The notes beneath the pieces were generated by a model that was given only the letters and a program-made list of their open reading frames with translations, had not been told where the DNA came from and made no database searches. A program made the translations under genes and the position numbers. A stretch of 64,000 nt of DNA from Fuscibacter oryzae (lineage in GTDB: Bacteria > Pseudomonadota > Alphaproteobacteria > Rhodobacterales > Rhodobacteraceae). Positions 9,210 to 22,592 of this stretch are shown here, piece after piece (position 1 is the first letter of the stretch; the number at the start of each line of letters is the position of its first letter). The DNA lies in assembly GCF_016765795.1 (NCBI RefSeq), contig NZ_JAESVP010000005.1, forward strand, positions 186,001 through 250,000. The letters are read 5' to 3'.

Positions 9210-9238
9210 TTCATATAAATTTCATGTGCTTATATAAA
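9210..9238 (+). promoter_or_regulatory. Candidate sigma70 promoter for mtnP in an AT-rich island
   Basis: TTCATA (9210-9215), 17 bases, then TATAAA (9233-9238), within about 55 bases of AT-rich sequence that stands out in this GC-rich region. It would start transcription near 9245, about 75 bases before mtnP. Support is positional and by consensus only. Confidence 0.45.
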
Positions 9239-9320
9239 ATCCTACAGGTGAAATCCGCCCTTCCCCTTGGCCTGCCCAGCCCCTAATCTTCCGTGCAATC
9301 GCAGCAGGAAAGGCCACCCC

Positions 9321-10187
9321 ATGCAGACCATGATCGGCGTCATCGGCGGCTCTGGCGTCTATCAGATTGAGGGGTTGGAGGGCGCAAGCTGGGTCAAGGT
9401 GCCCACCCCCTGGGGCAAGCCCTCGGATGAGGTGCTGGTGGGCCGGCTGCACGGCATTCCCATCGCCTTCCTGCCCCGCCATGGCCGCGGGCATGTGCAT
9501 TCGCCCAGCTCGGTGCCCTATCGCGCCAATATCCATGCGCTCAAAAGTCTGGGCGTGACCGATGTGGTCGCCGTTTCGGCCGTGGGCAGCTTGCGCGAAG
9601 ATTTCGCCCCCGGCGATTTCGTGATCGTTGACCAATACATCGACCGCACCATCGCGCGCGAAAAGTCGTTCTTCGGGCCGGGCTGCGCGGCCCATGTCAG
9701 CGTGGCCCACCCCACCTGCCCCCGCTTGGGCGCGGCGGCGGCCGATGCGGCACGTCAGGCCGGGGTCAAGGTGCATCAGGGGGCGACCTATCTGGCGATG
9801 GAGGGGCCGCAGTTTTCCACCCTGGCCGAAAGCCGCCTTTACCGGCAATGGGGGGCGGATGTGATCGGCATGACCGGCATGCCAGAGGCGAAACTGGCCC
9901 GCGAGGCAGAGCTTTGCTATGCCTCGGTCGCCATGGTCACCGATTACGATTGCTGGCACGAAGACCATGGCGCGGTGGATGTGGCGCAGGTCATCGCCAC
10001 GCTGACGGCCAATGCAGGCCATGCCCGGGCGCTGGTGGCCGCCCTGCCCGCGCTGCTTGGGCCAGATCGCGCGCCCTGCCCCCATGGCTGCGACCGCGCG
10101 CTGACCCATGCCGTGATGACCGCCCCCGACAAGCGCGACCCTGATCTGGTGGCGGCGCTGTCGGTCGTCGCGGGCCGCGTGCTATAG
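9321..10187 (+). CDS. mtnP: S-methyl-5'-thioadenosine phosphorylase
   Basis: Cytosolic phosphorylase that splits 5'-methylthioadenosine into adenine and 5-methylthioribose-1-phosphate, the first step of methionine salvage. The 288-residue product has the N-terminal phosphate loop VIGGSGVY, FLPRHGRGHVHSPSSVPYRAN, the substrate block YLAMEGPQFSTLAESR and the adenine-binding MVTDYDCWHEDH. The ATG after AGGAAAGG is chosen over an upstream in-frame start. apt, which recycles the adenine product to AMP, lies one gene downstream, so the operon covers both halves of adenine salvage. Confidence 0.95.
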   Translation: MQTMIGVIGGSGVYQIEGLEGASWVKVPTPWGKPSDEVLVGRLHGIPIAFLPRHGRGHVHSPSSVPYRANIHALKSLGVTDVVAVSAVGSLREDFAPGDFVIVDQYIDRTIAREKSFFGPGCAAHVSVAHPTCPRLGAAAADAARQAGVKVHQGATYLAMEGPQFSTLAESRLYRQWGADVIGMTGMPEAKLAREAELCYASVAMVTDYDCWHEDHGAVDVAQVIATLTANAGHARALVAALPALLGPDRAPCPHGCDRALTHAVMTAPDKRDPDLVAALSVVAGRVL

Positions 10188-10190
10188 GGG

Positions 10191-10856
10191 ATGCGGCGGG
10201 TCTGGCCCTTGGCGTTGGCCCTGCTGGCTTTGCCCTTGTCGGGGCGGGCCGATGATGGCGTGCCCTCTTCCGGCAGGCTGTCGGATGACGATTTTTACCG
10301 TATGGCGACCTGTGGCGCCCCGGTTGGCGGCGACTGTCAGCGTGACCCGATGTTCTGGGTCAAACCCCGGCTGACCATCGCGCTGCGCCGCCCACAGCCG
10401 GGATTCCCCAAGGCGCTGCTGCCCCAGCTTGATGATGCCCTGAACGCCGCCATCGCCCAGATCAACACAGCGGGCGCGGGAGTGACGCTGACCCGTAACG
10501 ACCACCGTTGGAGCGCAGACATCCTGATCATCCCCGCCGCACTGCACGAGGGGGACGAAACTCGCCGCATCCCCCGCATGACTGACGGGCAACAGATTGG
10601 CGTCGGCTTCATGCAGGTGTGGCAGACCGACCGCAACCGCGCCACCGAAGGCTCTATCCTGATTGCCGCCGATATCAGCCGTGAAGATTTGCCCTCTGTC
10701 ATGCTGGAAGAGCTGTTTCAAAGCCTGGGCTTCCTGTTCGATCTGGACAATTCCTGGTACGACGGGCGTTCCATTCTGGCGCAGGACAGCAATGTCACCA
10801 CCACAATCGACGGCCAGGACCGCATGGCCCTGCGCCGCCATTATCCGCCGGAGTGA
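10191..10856 (+). CDS. DUF2927 exported protein
   Basis: A 221-residue exported protein of the DUF2927 family, function unknown. Residues 1-20 are a signal peptide (MRRVWPLALALLALPLSGRA-D). Family features are FWVKPRLTIALR, the central LPQLDDALNAAIAQIN and the C-terminal block EELFQSLGFLFDLDNSWYDGRSILAQDS. The EELxQSLG segment resembles the zinc-binding helix of metalloprotease-like proteins but lacks a clear HExxH. It begins three bases after mtnP and ends six bases before apt. Confidence 0.85.
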   Translation: MRRVWPLALALLALPLSGRADDGVPSSGRLSDDDFYRMATCGAPVGGDCQRDPMFWVKPRLTIALRRPQPGFPKALLPQLDDALNAAIAQINTAGAGVTLTRNDHRWSADILIIPAALHEGDETRRIPRMTDGQQIGVGFMQVWQTDRNRATEGSILIAADISREDLPSVMLEELFQSLGFLFDLDNSWYDGRSILAQDSNVTTTIDGQDRMALRRHYPPE

Positions 10857-10862
10857 TCGCCG

Positions 10863-11396
10863 ATGAAAAAGACCGTCAAAGACTATATCCGCACCATCGT
10901 CGATTTCCCGCATGAGGGGATCTTGTTCCGCGATGTGACCACGCTGTTCGCCGATCCGCGCGGGTTTCGGATGTGCGTTGACCAGTTGCTGGCCCCTTAT
11001 GTCGGCGTGCGGATCGACAAGGTGGTCGGGCTGGAGGCGCGAGGCTTCATTCTGGGGGGTGCTGTCGCGCATCAGCTTTCCACCGGGTTTGTCCCGATCC
11101 GCAAGAAGGGCAAGCTGCCCGGCCAGACGATTTCGCAGGCCTATACGCTGGAATATGGCGAGGCGGTGGTCGAGGTGCATGACGATGCGATGCAGCCCGG
11201 CGAAAAGGTGCTGCTGGTCGATGATCTGCTGGCCACCGGCGGCACCGCCGAGGCCGGGATCAAGCTGATCGAGCGGCTGGGGGCCGAGGTGGTTGCTTGC
11301 GCCTTTGTGGTCGATCTGCCCGATCTGGGCGGGCGCAAAAAGCTGGAGGCGTTGGGGATGCAGGTTCATGCCCTGTGCGAATTTGAAGGGCTGTGA
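10863..11396 (+). CDS. apt: Adenine phosphoribosyltransferase
   Basis: Cytosolic enzyme that makes AMP from adenine and PRPP. The 177-residue product shows the APT N-terminus ([22 protein letters not shown]), the adenine-pocket [27 protein letters not shown], and the PRPP-binding loop [14 protein letters not shown] (about 117-130). Together with mtnP two genes upstream it closes a methylthioadenosine-to-AMP salvage route. It is followed by a strong hairpin and a terminator. Confidence 0.96.
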   Translation: MKKTVKDYIRTIVDFPHEGILFRDVTTLFADPRGFRMCVDQLLAPYVGVRIDKVVGLEARGFILGGAVAHQLSTGFVPIRKKGKLPGQTISQAYTLEYGEAVVEVHDDAMQPGEKVLLVDDLLATGGTAEAGIKLIERLGAEVVACAFVVDLPDLGGRKKLEALGMQVHALCEFEGL

Positions 11397-11441
11397 TCGT
11401 CGTTAACCGCGCATTCAGAGAATCGGCGTAACTGTGGCGAT

Positions 11442-11459
11442 GCCCGGTGCGAACCGGGC
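11442..11459 (+). other. Stable GNRA-loop hairpin in the apt 3' region
   Basis: Perfect 7-bp stem GCCCGGT/ACCGGGC closed by the tetraloop GCGA. It lies 45 bases after apt and is followed by about 30 unpaired A/C-rich bases and then the terminator at 11490-11539. The arrangement (stem-loop, single-stranded linker, terminator) is what a 3'UTR-derived small RNA could look like; this is inference. Confidence 0.5.
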
Positions 11460-11489
11460 AGTTGCTTGCACAACACACCACCCAACACA

Positions 11490-11539
11490 CCCCAAAAACC
11501 GCACGCCCCGCAGCCCTGCTGTGGGGCGTGTTTTTGGGG
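11490..11539 (+). terminator. Intrinsic terminator after apt, usable in both directions
   Basis: An 11-bp stem ACGCCCCGCAG/CTGTGGGGCGT (11503-11513 with 11519-11529, one G-T pair), loop CCCTG, followed by GTTTTT. The flanks CCCCAAAAAC and GTTTTTGGGG also pair, so the structure has an A-run on its left and a T-run on its right and could terminate both strands. Confidence 0.85.
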
Positions 11540-11575
11540 CTTTCAGGGGCCGACCAACCTACGCGGGGATGAAAG

Positions 11576-11590
11576 CGCCCGTTTCGGGCG
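11576..11590 (-). terminator. Hairpin downstream of the aspC-linked gene
   Basis: A 6-bp stem CGCCCG/CGGGCG with a 3-base loop, read on the minus strand and followed by CTTTC. It lies 22 bases after the stop of the minus-strand hypothetical gene, the position expected for its terminator. The T-run is poor, so efficiency is uncertain. Confidence 0.5.
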
Positions 11591-11612
11591 GCGGCGCAAA
11601 TAGGGTCGGGGG

Positions 11613-12038
11613 CTATTCGCCCGCCTCTCGCGCAGCCTCGCCCCGCATCAGCCGTTCGGCCTTGCGCCGCACAAGGGTGCTGCGCAGATCATGCATTGCC
11701 AGCAGCAGAGCATCGGTGACCGCCTGCAACTGATCATCCGTTGCGCGCGATTGCGCCCATTGCGCCGTCAGGTTCAGATGATCCACCGCGCGCAAAATGT
11801 CATCGACGTCGCGGTCCGCCAGCACGCGCTGGCGGTCGGTCAGCCAATCGCGGATCACGACCTGCTCCGCCGCCGTCAGCTTGCGGTCGCCATGCGGCTT
11901 GATGTTGCCGTTCTTGACGTTGACGGTGGCAATCTCTTCCAGCTCGATCCGGCGCTGGCGGTTTTCGGTATCGACCCGAAACACCGCCGCGCCGTTCTCG
12001 CGGATGCGGAAATAGTAATCCGGCAGATCGCCCGGCAT
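11613..12038 (-). CDS. Conserved hypothetical protein downstream of aspartate aminotransferase
   Basis: A 141-residue soluble protein, no named domain recognised. The N-terminal ~55 residues (LPDYYFRIRENGAAVFRVDTEN, then RIELEEIATVNVKNGNIKPHG) look like a small beta-sheet unit; the rest is helical and charged, ending in an Arg/Glu-rich tail. It starts nine bases after the aspC stop on the same strand and is probably co-transcribed. Function unknown. Confidence 0.75.
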   Translation of the reverse strand: MPGDLPDYYFRIRENGAAVFRVDTENRQRRIELEEIATVNVKNGNIKPHGDRKLTAAEQVVIRDWLTDRQRVLADRDVDDILRAVDHLNLTAQWAQSRATDDQLQAVTDALLLAMHDLRSTLVRRKAERLMRGEAAREAGE

Positions 12039-12047
12039 CGGTGCCCC

Positions 12048-14392
<2,345 letters not shown>

Positions 14393-14494
14393 ATGACCAT
14401 GGACCAACATATCGCCAATGCTCCGGGAGCCGCTTGCGGTGCCCCTGCTGCGATTTCTGTTGGCCTGTCGCTGCTTCTTCTTAGCTGCCTCTGA
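14393..14494 (+). CDS. leuL: Leucine-rich leader peptide for attenuation of leuA
   Basis: A 33-codon ORF that starts MTMDQHIANAPGAACG and ends in GLSLLLLSCL followed by TGA, six leucines in the last ten residues (codons CTG, CTG, CTT, CTT, CTT, CTC). It lies 77 bases before leuA and its Leu codons overlap the first strand of a set of mutually pairing segments. That is the architecture of a ribosome-mediated attenuation leader that senses charged tRNA-Leu. A second in-frame ATG two codons in could also serve. No Shine-Dalgarno sequence is visible, consistent with a leaderless start. Confidence 0.75.
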   Translation: MTMDQHIANAPGAACGAPAAISVGLSLLLLSCL

Positions 14495-14553
14495 GCGTGC
14501 CCTTGGGCGCGACCGCTCGGAGGTGACCAGCGCCCTGGACTGAAAGCTAAGAA
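14478..14553 (+). promoter_or_regulatory. leuA attenuator stem-loop set
   Basis: Four pairing strands are visible: TTCTTAGCT (14478-14486, over the Leu codons) with AGCTAAGAA (14545-14553), and CCTCTGAGCG (14488-14497) with CGCTCGGAGG (14514-14523, one G-T pair). A competing pair is GGGCGC (14505-14510) with GCGCCC (14530-14535). A ribosome stalled on the Leu codons would block the first strand. There is no T-run after the last strand, so control may act by exposing or hiding the leuA ribosome site (AAGGA, 14559-14563) rather than by a classic terminator. Confidence 0.6.
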
Positions 14554-14571
14554 ACCCCAAGGAATTCTGAC

Positions 14572-17366
<2,795 letters not shown>

Positions 17367-17404
17367 TCCCCTTCCCCCGGCCCTGACAGGCAAGCAGGCC
17401 GCAG

Positions 17405-18343
17405 ATGGCACGTCCGAACAAAGACCCTGATCAATTCACGCGCCCGCTGCGCCGGGTGTTGACGGGACTGCTTGTCCTGCTGCTGCTGGCGCTGTTCGTG
17501 CTGTGGCGGATCGACAGCCCACGGGTAGAGCGGTTTCGGGCCGCGCTGGTGGACCGTTTCGTGCCGTCGTTCCAGTGGGCAATGGCGCCGGTCACCTGGA
17601 GCTATGATGTGGTCAGCGACTTCCAGTCCTATTCCCGCCTGCTGGAGCAGAATCGAGAACTGCGCGAGGAGCTGCGCCAGATGAAGGCGTGGAAAGAGGC
17701 CGCGCTGCAACTGGAGCAAAAGAATGCCCGGCTGCTGGACCTTAATCAGGTGCGACTGGATGCCAAGCTGACGCATGTGACGGGGCAGGTGCTGGCGGAT
17801 TCCGGCAGCCCGTTCCGCCAGTCGGTGTTGATCAATGTGGGCAACCGCGACGGCATCCGTGACGGTTGGGCCACGATGGACGGGATCGGCCTTGTGGGGC
17901 GTATCGCAGGCGTGGGCGGGCGCACCAGCCGGGTGATCTTGTTGACCGACAGCAACAGCCGCGTGCCGGTGACGGTGCAGCCTTCGGGGCAAAAGGCGAT
18001 TCTGTCGGGCGACAACTCTATGCTGCCGCCGCTGGATTTCCTTGAAGACCGAGATGAGGTGCGCCCCGGCGACCGGGTGGTCAGTTCTGGCGACGGCGGG
18101 GTGTTTCCGGCAGGCCTGCTGGTCGGGCAGGTCGTTCTGGGCAATGACAAGCGATTGCGCGTGGCGCTGGCGGCGGATTACCAGCGGCTGGAATTCCTGC
18201 GCGTGTTGCGCAGCCATGACGTCGAACCGATCACCGGCGAAGGCGCGCTGCTGGCGCCCTCTCCCAGCCAGATGCAGGGGCCACCCGCGCCACCTGCTGA
18301 TGCGGGTATCGGCCCCGGATCGCAGGGGGGAGGCAATGGTTGA
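17405..18343 (+). CDS. mreC: Rod shape-determining protein MreC
   Basis: Bitopic membrane protein that links MreB filaments to the periplasmic PBP2/RodA synthase. The 312-residue product has one N-terminal helix (LTGLLVLLLLALFVLW, about 20-35), a coiled coil (YSRLLEQNRELREELRQMK onward, about 77-115) and the two-beta-barrel periplasmic domain (SVLINVGNRDGIRDGWATMDGIGLVGRI and VVSSGDGGVFPAGLLVGQV). A Pro-rich tail follows. It overlaps mreD by eight bases. Confidence 0.95.
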   Translation: MARPNKDPDQFTRPLRRVLTGLLVLLLLALFVLWRIDSPRVERFRAALVDRFVPSFQWAMAPVTWSYDVVSDFQSYSRLLEQNRELREELRQMKAWKEAALQLEQKNARLLDLNQVRLDAKLTHVTGQVLADSGSPFRQSVLINVGNRDGIRDGWATMDGIGLVGRIAGVGGRTSRVILLTDSNSRVPVTVQPSGQKAILSGDNSMLPPLDFLEDRDEVRPGDRVVSSGDGGVFPAGLLVGQVVLGNDKRLRVALAADYQRLEFLRVLRSHDVEPITGEGALLAPSPSQMQGPPAPPADAGIGPGSQGGGNG

Positions 18344-18875
18344 TGCGGGCACCCGGCAGGTCTGGCTTCACCGGCTGCTGTTTGTCGCCATGGGGCTGGC
18401 GCTGCTGTTCCTGCGCCTGCTGCCCCTGCGCAGCGAGGCGGGCGATATGCCGGGGCCTGACCTTTTGTTGTGCGTGATCTTTGCCTGGACGATGCGGCGG
18501 CCCGATTATCTGCCCGCGCTCTTGATTGCTGCCGTGGTTCTGCTGGAGGATCTGGTGCTGATGCGCCCGCCCGGATTGTGGGCCGCGCTGGTGGTGGTGG
18601 CGTCGGAATTCATCCGGGGTCGCGTCGCGCTGACCCGAGAGCTGAACTTTGGCGTCGAATGGCTGCTGGTGGCCGGGTTGATGGTGGGGCTGATGGTGGT
18701 CAACCGGATGATCTTTGCCCTTTTCCTGCTGCCGCAGACGAATTTCGGCTATGCTTTGTTGCAGGTGGTCATGTCGATGATCGCCTATCCTTTGGTGGTG
18801 TTCCTCTCGCGCGTCCTGCTGGACCTGCACAAACCCGCGACGGGCGAAGTGGATGCCTACGGGAGACGGATGTGA
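18336..18875 (+). CDS. mreD: Rod shape-determining protein MreD
   Basis: A 179-residue polytopic inner-membrane protein of the elongasome. Five or so hydrophobic helices are visible (LLFVAMGLALLFLRLLPL, PDLLLCVIFAWTMRRPDYLPALLIAAVVLLEDLVLM and onward), with the family block RRPDYLPALLIA and a short cytosolic C-terminus. The ATG inside the end of mreC follows GGGGGAGG. It is placed between mreC and mrdA, the usual order. Confidence 0.93.
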   Translation: MVDAGTRQVWLHRLLFVAMGLALLFLRLLPLRSEAGDMPGPDLLLCVIFAWTMRRPDYLPALLIAAVVLLEDLVLMRPPGLWAALVVVASEFIRGRVALTRELNFGVEWLLVAGLMVGLMVVNRMIFALFLLPQTNFGYALLQVVMSMIAYPLVVFLSRVLLDLHKPATGEVDAYGRRM

Positions 18876-18879
18876 GGCC

Positions 18880-20823
18880 ATGAGACGGGCACCCCGCGAT
18901 ACCGAGGCCAGTGGCCGCCGCTTTACCCGGCGCGCGCTGTTCATGGGGGGCTGCATGACGGCCATGGTGGCCGTTCTGGGCGCACGGATGCGCTATCTTG
19001 GCGTCGAACAGGCCGACCAGTTCCGCCTGCTAGCCGAGGAAAACCGCATAAACATCCGCCTGATCCCGCCCGAACGCGGGCTGATTCAGGACCGCAATGG
19101 CAAGCTGATTGCCGGCAACGAACAGAATTACCGCGTTGTGATCACGCGAGAGGATGCGGGCGATGTCGGGCTGATCCTGAACCGGCTGTCGCATATCATC
19201 CCGCTGACGGCCGAGGATATGGCCGACATCCTGAAAGAGACCAAGCGCAACAGCCCCTTTGTGCCGATTCCCGTGGCCGAACGGCTGAACTGGGAAGACT
19301 TTTCGGAAATCGCGGTCAACGCGCCCGCCCTGCCCGGCGTCTCGCCAGAGGTGGGGCTTAGCCGGGTTTATCCCCGCGATCAGGATTTTGCCCATGTGGT
19401 GGGCTATGTCGGCCCGGTGTCGGAGCGCGATCTGGCTGGGATTGAAAACCCAGACCCGGTGCTGACCATTCCAAAATTCCAGATCGGCAAGATTGGCGTC
19501 GAGAAGTTTCTGGAAGACATTCTGCGCGGCCATGCCGGCACCAAGCGGATCGAGGTGAACGCCGTTGGCCGCGTGATGCGGGAACTGGACCGCGAAGAAG
19601 GCCAGCCGGGTGCCGATGTGCGTCTGACGCTGGATGCCGACATCCAGAATTTCCTTCAGGCCCGGCTGGGCGCGGAAAGTGCGGCCTGCGTGCTGATGGA
19701 TGTGCAGAACGGGGACATCCTGTCCATCGTCTCTGCCCCGTCGTTTGACCCCAACCTTTTCGTGCGCGGCATCAGCCAGGCCGATTATTCCGGCCTGATG
19801 AACCACGACCACCGCCCCCTCGCCGACAAGACGGTGCAGGGGGCCTATCCGCCGGGGTCAACCTTCAAGATGGTGACGGCGCTTGCAGCGCTGGAGGCAG
19901 GGGTGATCACGCCCGAAAGCACCGTATATTGCCCCGGCTATCTGGAATTCGGCTCTCGGCGGTTTCACTGCTGGAAGCACGGTGGCCATGGCAAGGTGGA
20001 TCTGGAACGCAGCCTGATGGAAAGCTGCGACGTGTTCTATTACGAGGTGGCCCAGAAGGTCGGCATCGACAAGATCGCCGAAATGGGCCGCCGTCTGGGC
20101 ATGGGCATCCGGCATGATCTGCCGATGTCGGCGATTGCCGAGGGCAACATGCCGACCAAGGAATGGAAGCTGGAGCGTCACAAGGCCGAATGGAGGATTG
20201 GCGATACGATCAACTCTTCGATCGGACAGGGCTATGTTCTGGCCTCACCGCTGCAACTGACGGTGATGGCGGCGCGGGTCGCGACGGGCCTGGCGATCAA
20301 GCCGCGGCTGGTCAAATCCGTGAACGGGGTCGAGGTCGAGATCAGCCCGCCAGAATCCATCGGGCTGGACCCCGGTCGCCTGCGCGCGGTGCAACGAGGT
20401 ATGTTCGCGGTGGTCAACGGCAAGGCGGGCACCGGGCGCGGCAGCCGGATCGCCGATGATACCATGCTGATGTGTGGCAAGTCTGGTACGGCGCAGGTGC
20501 GCAACATTTCCACGGCGGAACGTGCGTCGGGCGTGGTGTCGAACGATCAGTTGCCCTGGCGGCGGCGCGACCATGCGCTGTTCGTGGGCTATGCCCCCTA
20601 TGACAACCCGCGCTATGCGGCGGCGGTCGTGGTAGAACATGGCGGCGGCGGATCGGCAGTGGCGGGCCCCATCGTGCGCGATGCGCTGCTGCGGGCGCTT
20701 TATGGCGACATACCACCCCTGACCGCCTATCCCGCCGATCAGCGCGGGCGGATGGAATCGCTGCTGAAAGATCTGCACCTGCGCCGCCCCGACGGGACGA
20801 TGCCCGAAAGTTCAAAGGTCTAG
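18880..20823 (+). CDS. mrdA: Penicillin-binding protein 2 (peptidoglycan D,D-transpeptidase)
   Basis: Elongation-specific class B PBP that cross-links lateral wall peptidoglycan together with RodA. The 647-residue product has an N-terminal membrane anchor (about 26-44), a dimerisation/pedestal domain (IPPERGLIQDRNGKLIAGN), and the transpeptidase domain with catalytic Ser327 in PPGSTFK, the SxN-like INSSIGQGYVL region, and K534 in KSGTAQ. The ATG giving MRRAPRD lies four bases after mreD. Length is normal. Confidence 0.96.
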   Translation: MRRAPRDTEASGRRFTRRALFMGGCMTAMVAVLGARMRYLGVEQADQFRLLAEENRINIRLIPPERGLIQDRNGKLIAGNEQNYRVVITREDAGDVGLILNRLSHIIPLTAEDMADILKETKRNSPFVPIPVAERLNWEDFSEIAVNAPALPGVSPEVGLSRVYPRDQDFAHVVGYVGPVSERDLAGIENPDPVLTIPKFQIGKIGVEKFLEDILRGHAGTKRIEVNAVGRVMRELDREEGQPGADVRLTLDADIQNFLQARLGAESAACVLMDVQNGDILSIVSAPSFDPNLFVRGISQADYSGLMNHDHRPLADKTVQGAYPPGSTFKMVTALAALEAGVITPESTVYCPGYLEFGSRRFHCWKHGGHGKVDLERSLMESCDVFYYEVAQKVGIDKIAEMGRRLGMGIRHDLPMSAIAEGNMPTKEWKLERHKAEWRIGDTINSSIGQGYVLASPLQLTVMAARVATGLAIKPRLVKSVNGVEVEISPPESIGLDPGRLRAVQRGMFAVVNGKAGTGRGSRIADDTMLMCGKSGTAQVRNISTAERASGVVSNDQLPWRRRDHALFVGYAPYDNPRYAAAVVVEHGGGGSAVAGPIVRDALLRALYGDIPPLTAYPADQRGRMESLLKDLHLRRPDGTMPESSKV

Positions 20824-20826
20824 GCG

Positions 20827-21966
20827 ATGAGTTTTCTGGAATACCGCGTCAAAACCGCGCCGACCGGGCTGTCCAAGGTGTTTTACATCCATTGGGCGCT
20901 TATACTGGTGGTGACGGCGGTGGCGGCCATCGGCTGGCTTATGCTGTATTCCATCGCCGGGGGCGATCTGAACACCTGGGCAGAGCCGCAGATGAAGCGC
21001 TATGTCCTGGGCCTGATCCTGATGCTGGGGGTCGCCTTCACGCCGATCTGGTTCTGGCGCAGCATGGCGGGGATGGCTTACGGCGTTTCGGTGCTGTTGC
21101 TGCTGGTGGTCGAGTTTTTCGGCACCGTCGGCATGGGCGCGCAACGCTGGATCGATCTTGGCTTCATGCGGCTGCAACCTTCGGAATTCATGAAGGTGGC
21201 GCAGGTGATGATGCTGGCGATGTATTACGACTGGCTGGATGACAAGAAGGTGTCGCGTCTGCTGTGGGTGCTGATCCCGGTCATCCTGATCGTCGGGCCG
21301 ACCGTGCTGGTGTTGATGCAGCCGAACCTCGGCACCTCGATCATGCTGATCGTGGCCGGGGGGGCGGTGATGTTCGCGGCCGGGGTCAGCATCTGGTATT
21401 TCGTTGCCGTGATCGCGATGGTCGTGGGGGCCGTGGCGGCGGTGCTGGAATCCGAAGGCACAAGCTGGCAGTTGCTGCATGATTATCAGTATCGCCGCAT
21501 TCACACCTTTCTGGACCCTGCCGCCGACCCGCTGGGCGCAGGCTACAACATCATTCAGGCCAAGATCGCGCTGGGGTCGGGCGGCTGGGCAGGCAAGGGC
21601 TTTATGCAGGGCACGCAAAGCCGGCTGAATTTCCTGCCCGAAAAGCACACCGACTTTATCTTTACCACGCTGGGAGAAGAGTTCGGCTTTGTCGGCGCGT
21701 TTTCCCTGCTGATGCTGTACGCGCTGATCCTTGTGTTCCTGTTGTGGGCCGCAATCCAGAACCGCGACCGGTTCAGCCAATTGGTCATCATCGGGGTGGC
21801 GGCGAACTTTTTCCTTTATATCGCAGTGAACCTGTCAATGGTGATGGGCATGGCCCCGGTCGTGGGGGTGCCCTTGCCGCTGCTGAGTTACGGCGGGTCG
21901 GCCACGCTGATGATCATGCTGTCCTTCGGGTTGGTGCAAAGCGCCATCGTCCACAGGCTGCGCTGA
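20827..21966 (+). CDS. rodA: Peptidoglycan glycosyltransferase RodA
   Basis: SEDS-family membrane glycosyltransferase that polymerises lipid II during elongation, partner of PBP2. The 379-residue product has about ten membrane helices and the SEDS signatures AQRWIDLGFMRLQPSEFMKV, VLMQPNLGTSIMLI, RIHTFLDPAADPLGAGYNIIQAKIALGSGG, LPEKHTDFIFTTLGEEFGFVG, and PLPLLSYGGSATLMIM. It starts three bases after mrdA and is followed by the DUF1345 gene with one base between. Confidence 0.96.
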   Translation: MSFLEYRVKTAPTGLSKVFYIHWALILVVTAVAAIGWLMLYSIAGGDLNTWAEPQMKRYVLGLILMLGVAFTPIWFWRSMAGMAYGVSVLLLLVVEFFGTVGMGAQRWIDLGFMRLQPSEFMKVAQVMMLAMYYDWLDDKKVSRLLWVLIPVILIVGPTVLVLMQPNLGTSIMLIVAGGAVMFAAGVSIWYFVAVIAMVVGAVAAVLESEGTSWQLLHDYQYRRIHTFLDPAADPLGAGYNIIQAKIALGSGGWAGKGFMQGTQSRLNFLPEKHTDFIFTTLGEEFGFVGAFSLLMLYALILVFLLWAAIQNRDRFSQLVIIGVAANFFLYIAVNLSMVMGMAPVVGVPLPLLSYGGSATLMIMLSFGLVQSAIVHRLR

Positions 21967-21967
21967 G

Positions 21968-22591
21968 ATGAACATCTATGCCCGCCATGGCCGCTTTCTG
22001 ATCGCGCTTGCGCTGGGAGTGGCGATTTTTCTGGGCAGTTGGGTCACGCCCCTGCCCCGCCCTGAACGCGGGCTGGTGGCGTTTGACGCCTTTGCGCTGT
22101 CTTATCTGGGCATGACCTTTGGCCTTTTGGGGCGGGTGTCCACCACCATGCTGCGCCGCAAGGCCGAAACCGAGGATGAGGGCATGCCCCTGATCATCCT
22201 GCTGACGATGGGCGCGGTGGGGGCCAGCCTTGTGGCGATCTGGCTGGTTCTGGCGGGGCGCGAAAGCGATGGGCTGGGCCTGACACTGGCCCTGTCGGCG
22301 GTGCCGCTGGGCTGGGCCGTGGTGCATACGGTGGCCGCCTTTCACTATGCCCATCTGCACTATTCCCCCGATGCGGCCTGCCGGCTGGAGTTTCCCGATG
22401 AAACCGCGCCACAGGTTTGGGATTTCATCTATTTCGCCTTTGTTCTGGGGATGACGGCGCAAACCTCGGATGTGCAGATTGCTTCGGTGCGCATGCGCAA
22501 GGCGGTGCTGGCCCATTCAGTGGCGTCATTCTTCTATAACACGGTCATTCTGGCGCTGGCGGTCAATGCGGGCGCGCAACTTGGGGGATAG
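21968..22591 (+). CDS. DUF1345 membrane protein
   Basis: A 207-residue membrane protein of the DUF1345 family, function unknown. It has about five hydrophobic helices and the signature blocks VVHTVAAFHYAHLHYS and VWDFIYFAFVLGMTAQTSDVQI. It starts one base after rodA, so it is probably expressed with the elongasome operon, although no role in shape is known for the family. Confidence 0.87.
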   Translation: MNIYARHGRFLIALALGVAIFLGSWVTPLPRPERGLVAFDAFALSYLGMTFGLLGRVSTTMLRRKAETEDEGMPLIILLTMGAVGASLVAIWLVLAGRESDGLGLTLALSAVPLGWAVVHTVAAFHYAHLHYSPDAACRLEFPDETAPQVWDFIYFAFVLGMTAQTSDVQIASVRMRKAVLAHSVASFFYNTVILALAVNAGAQLGG

Positions 22592-22592
22592 C

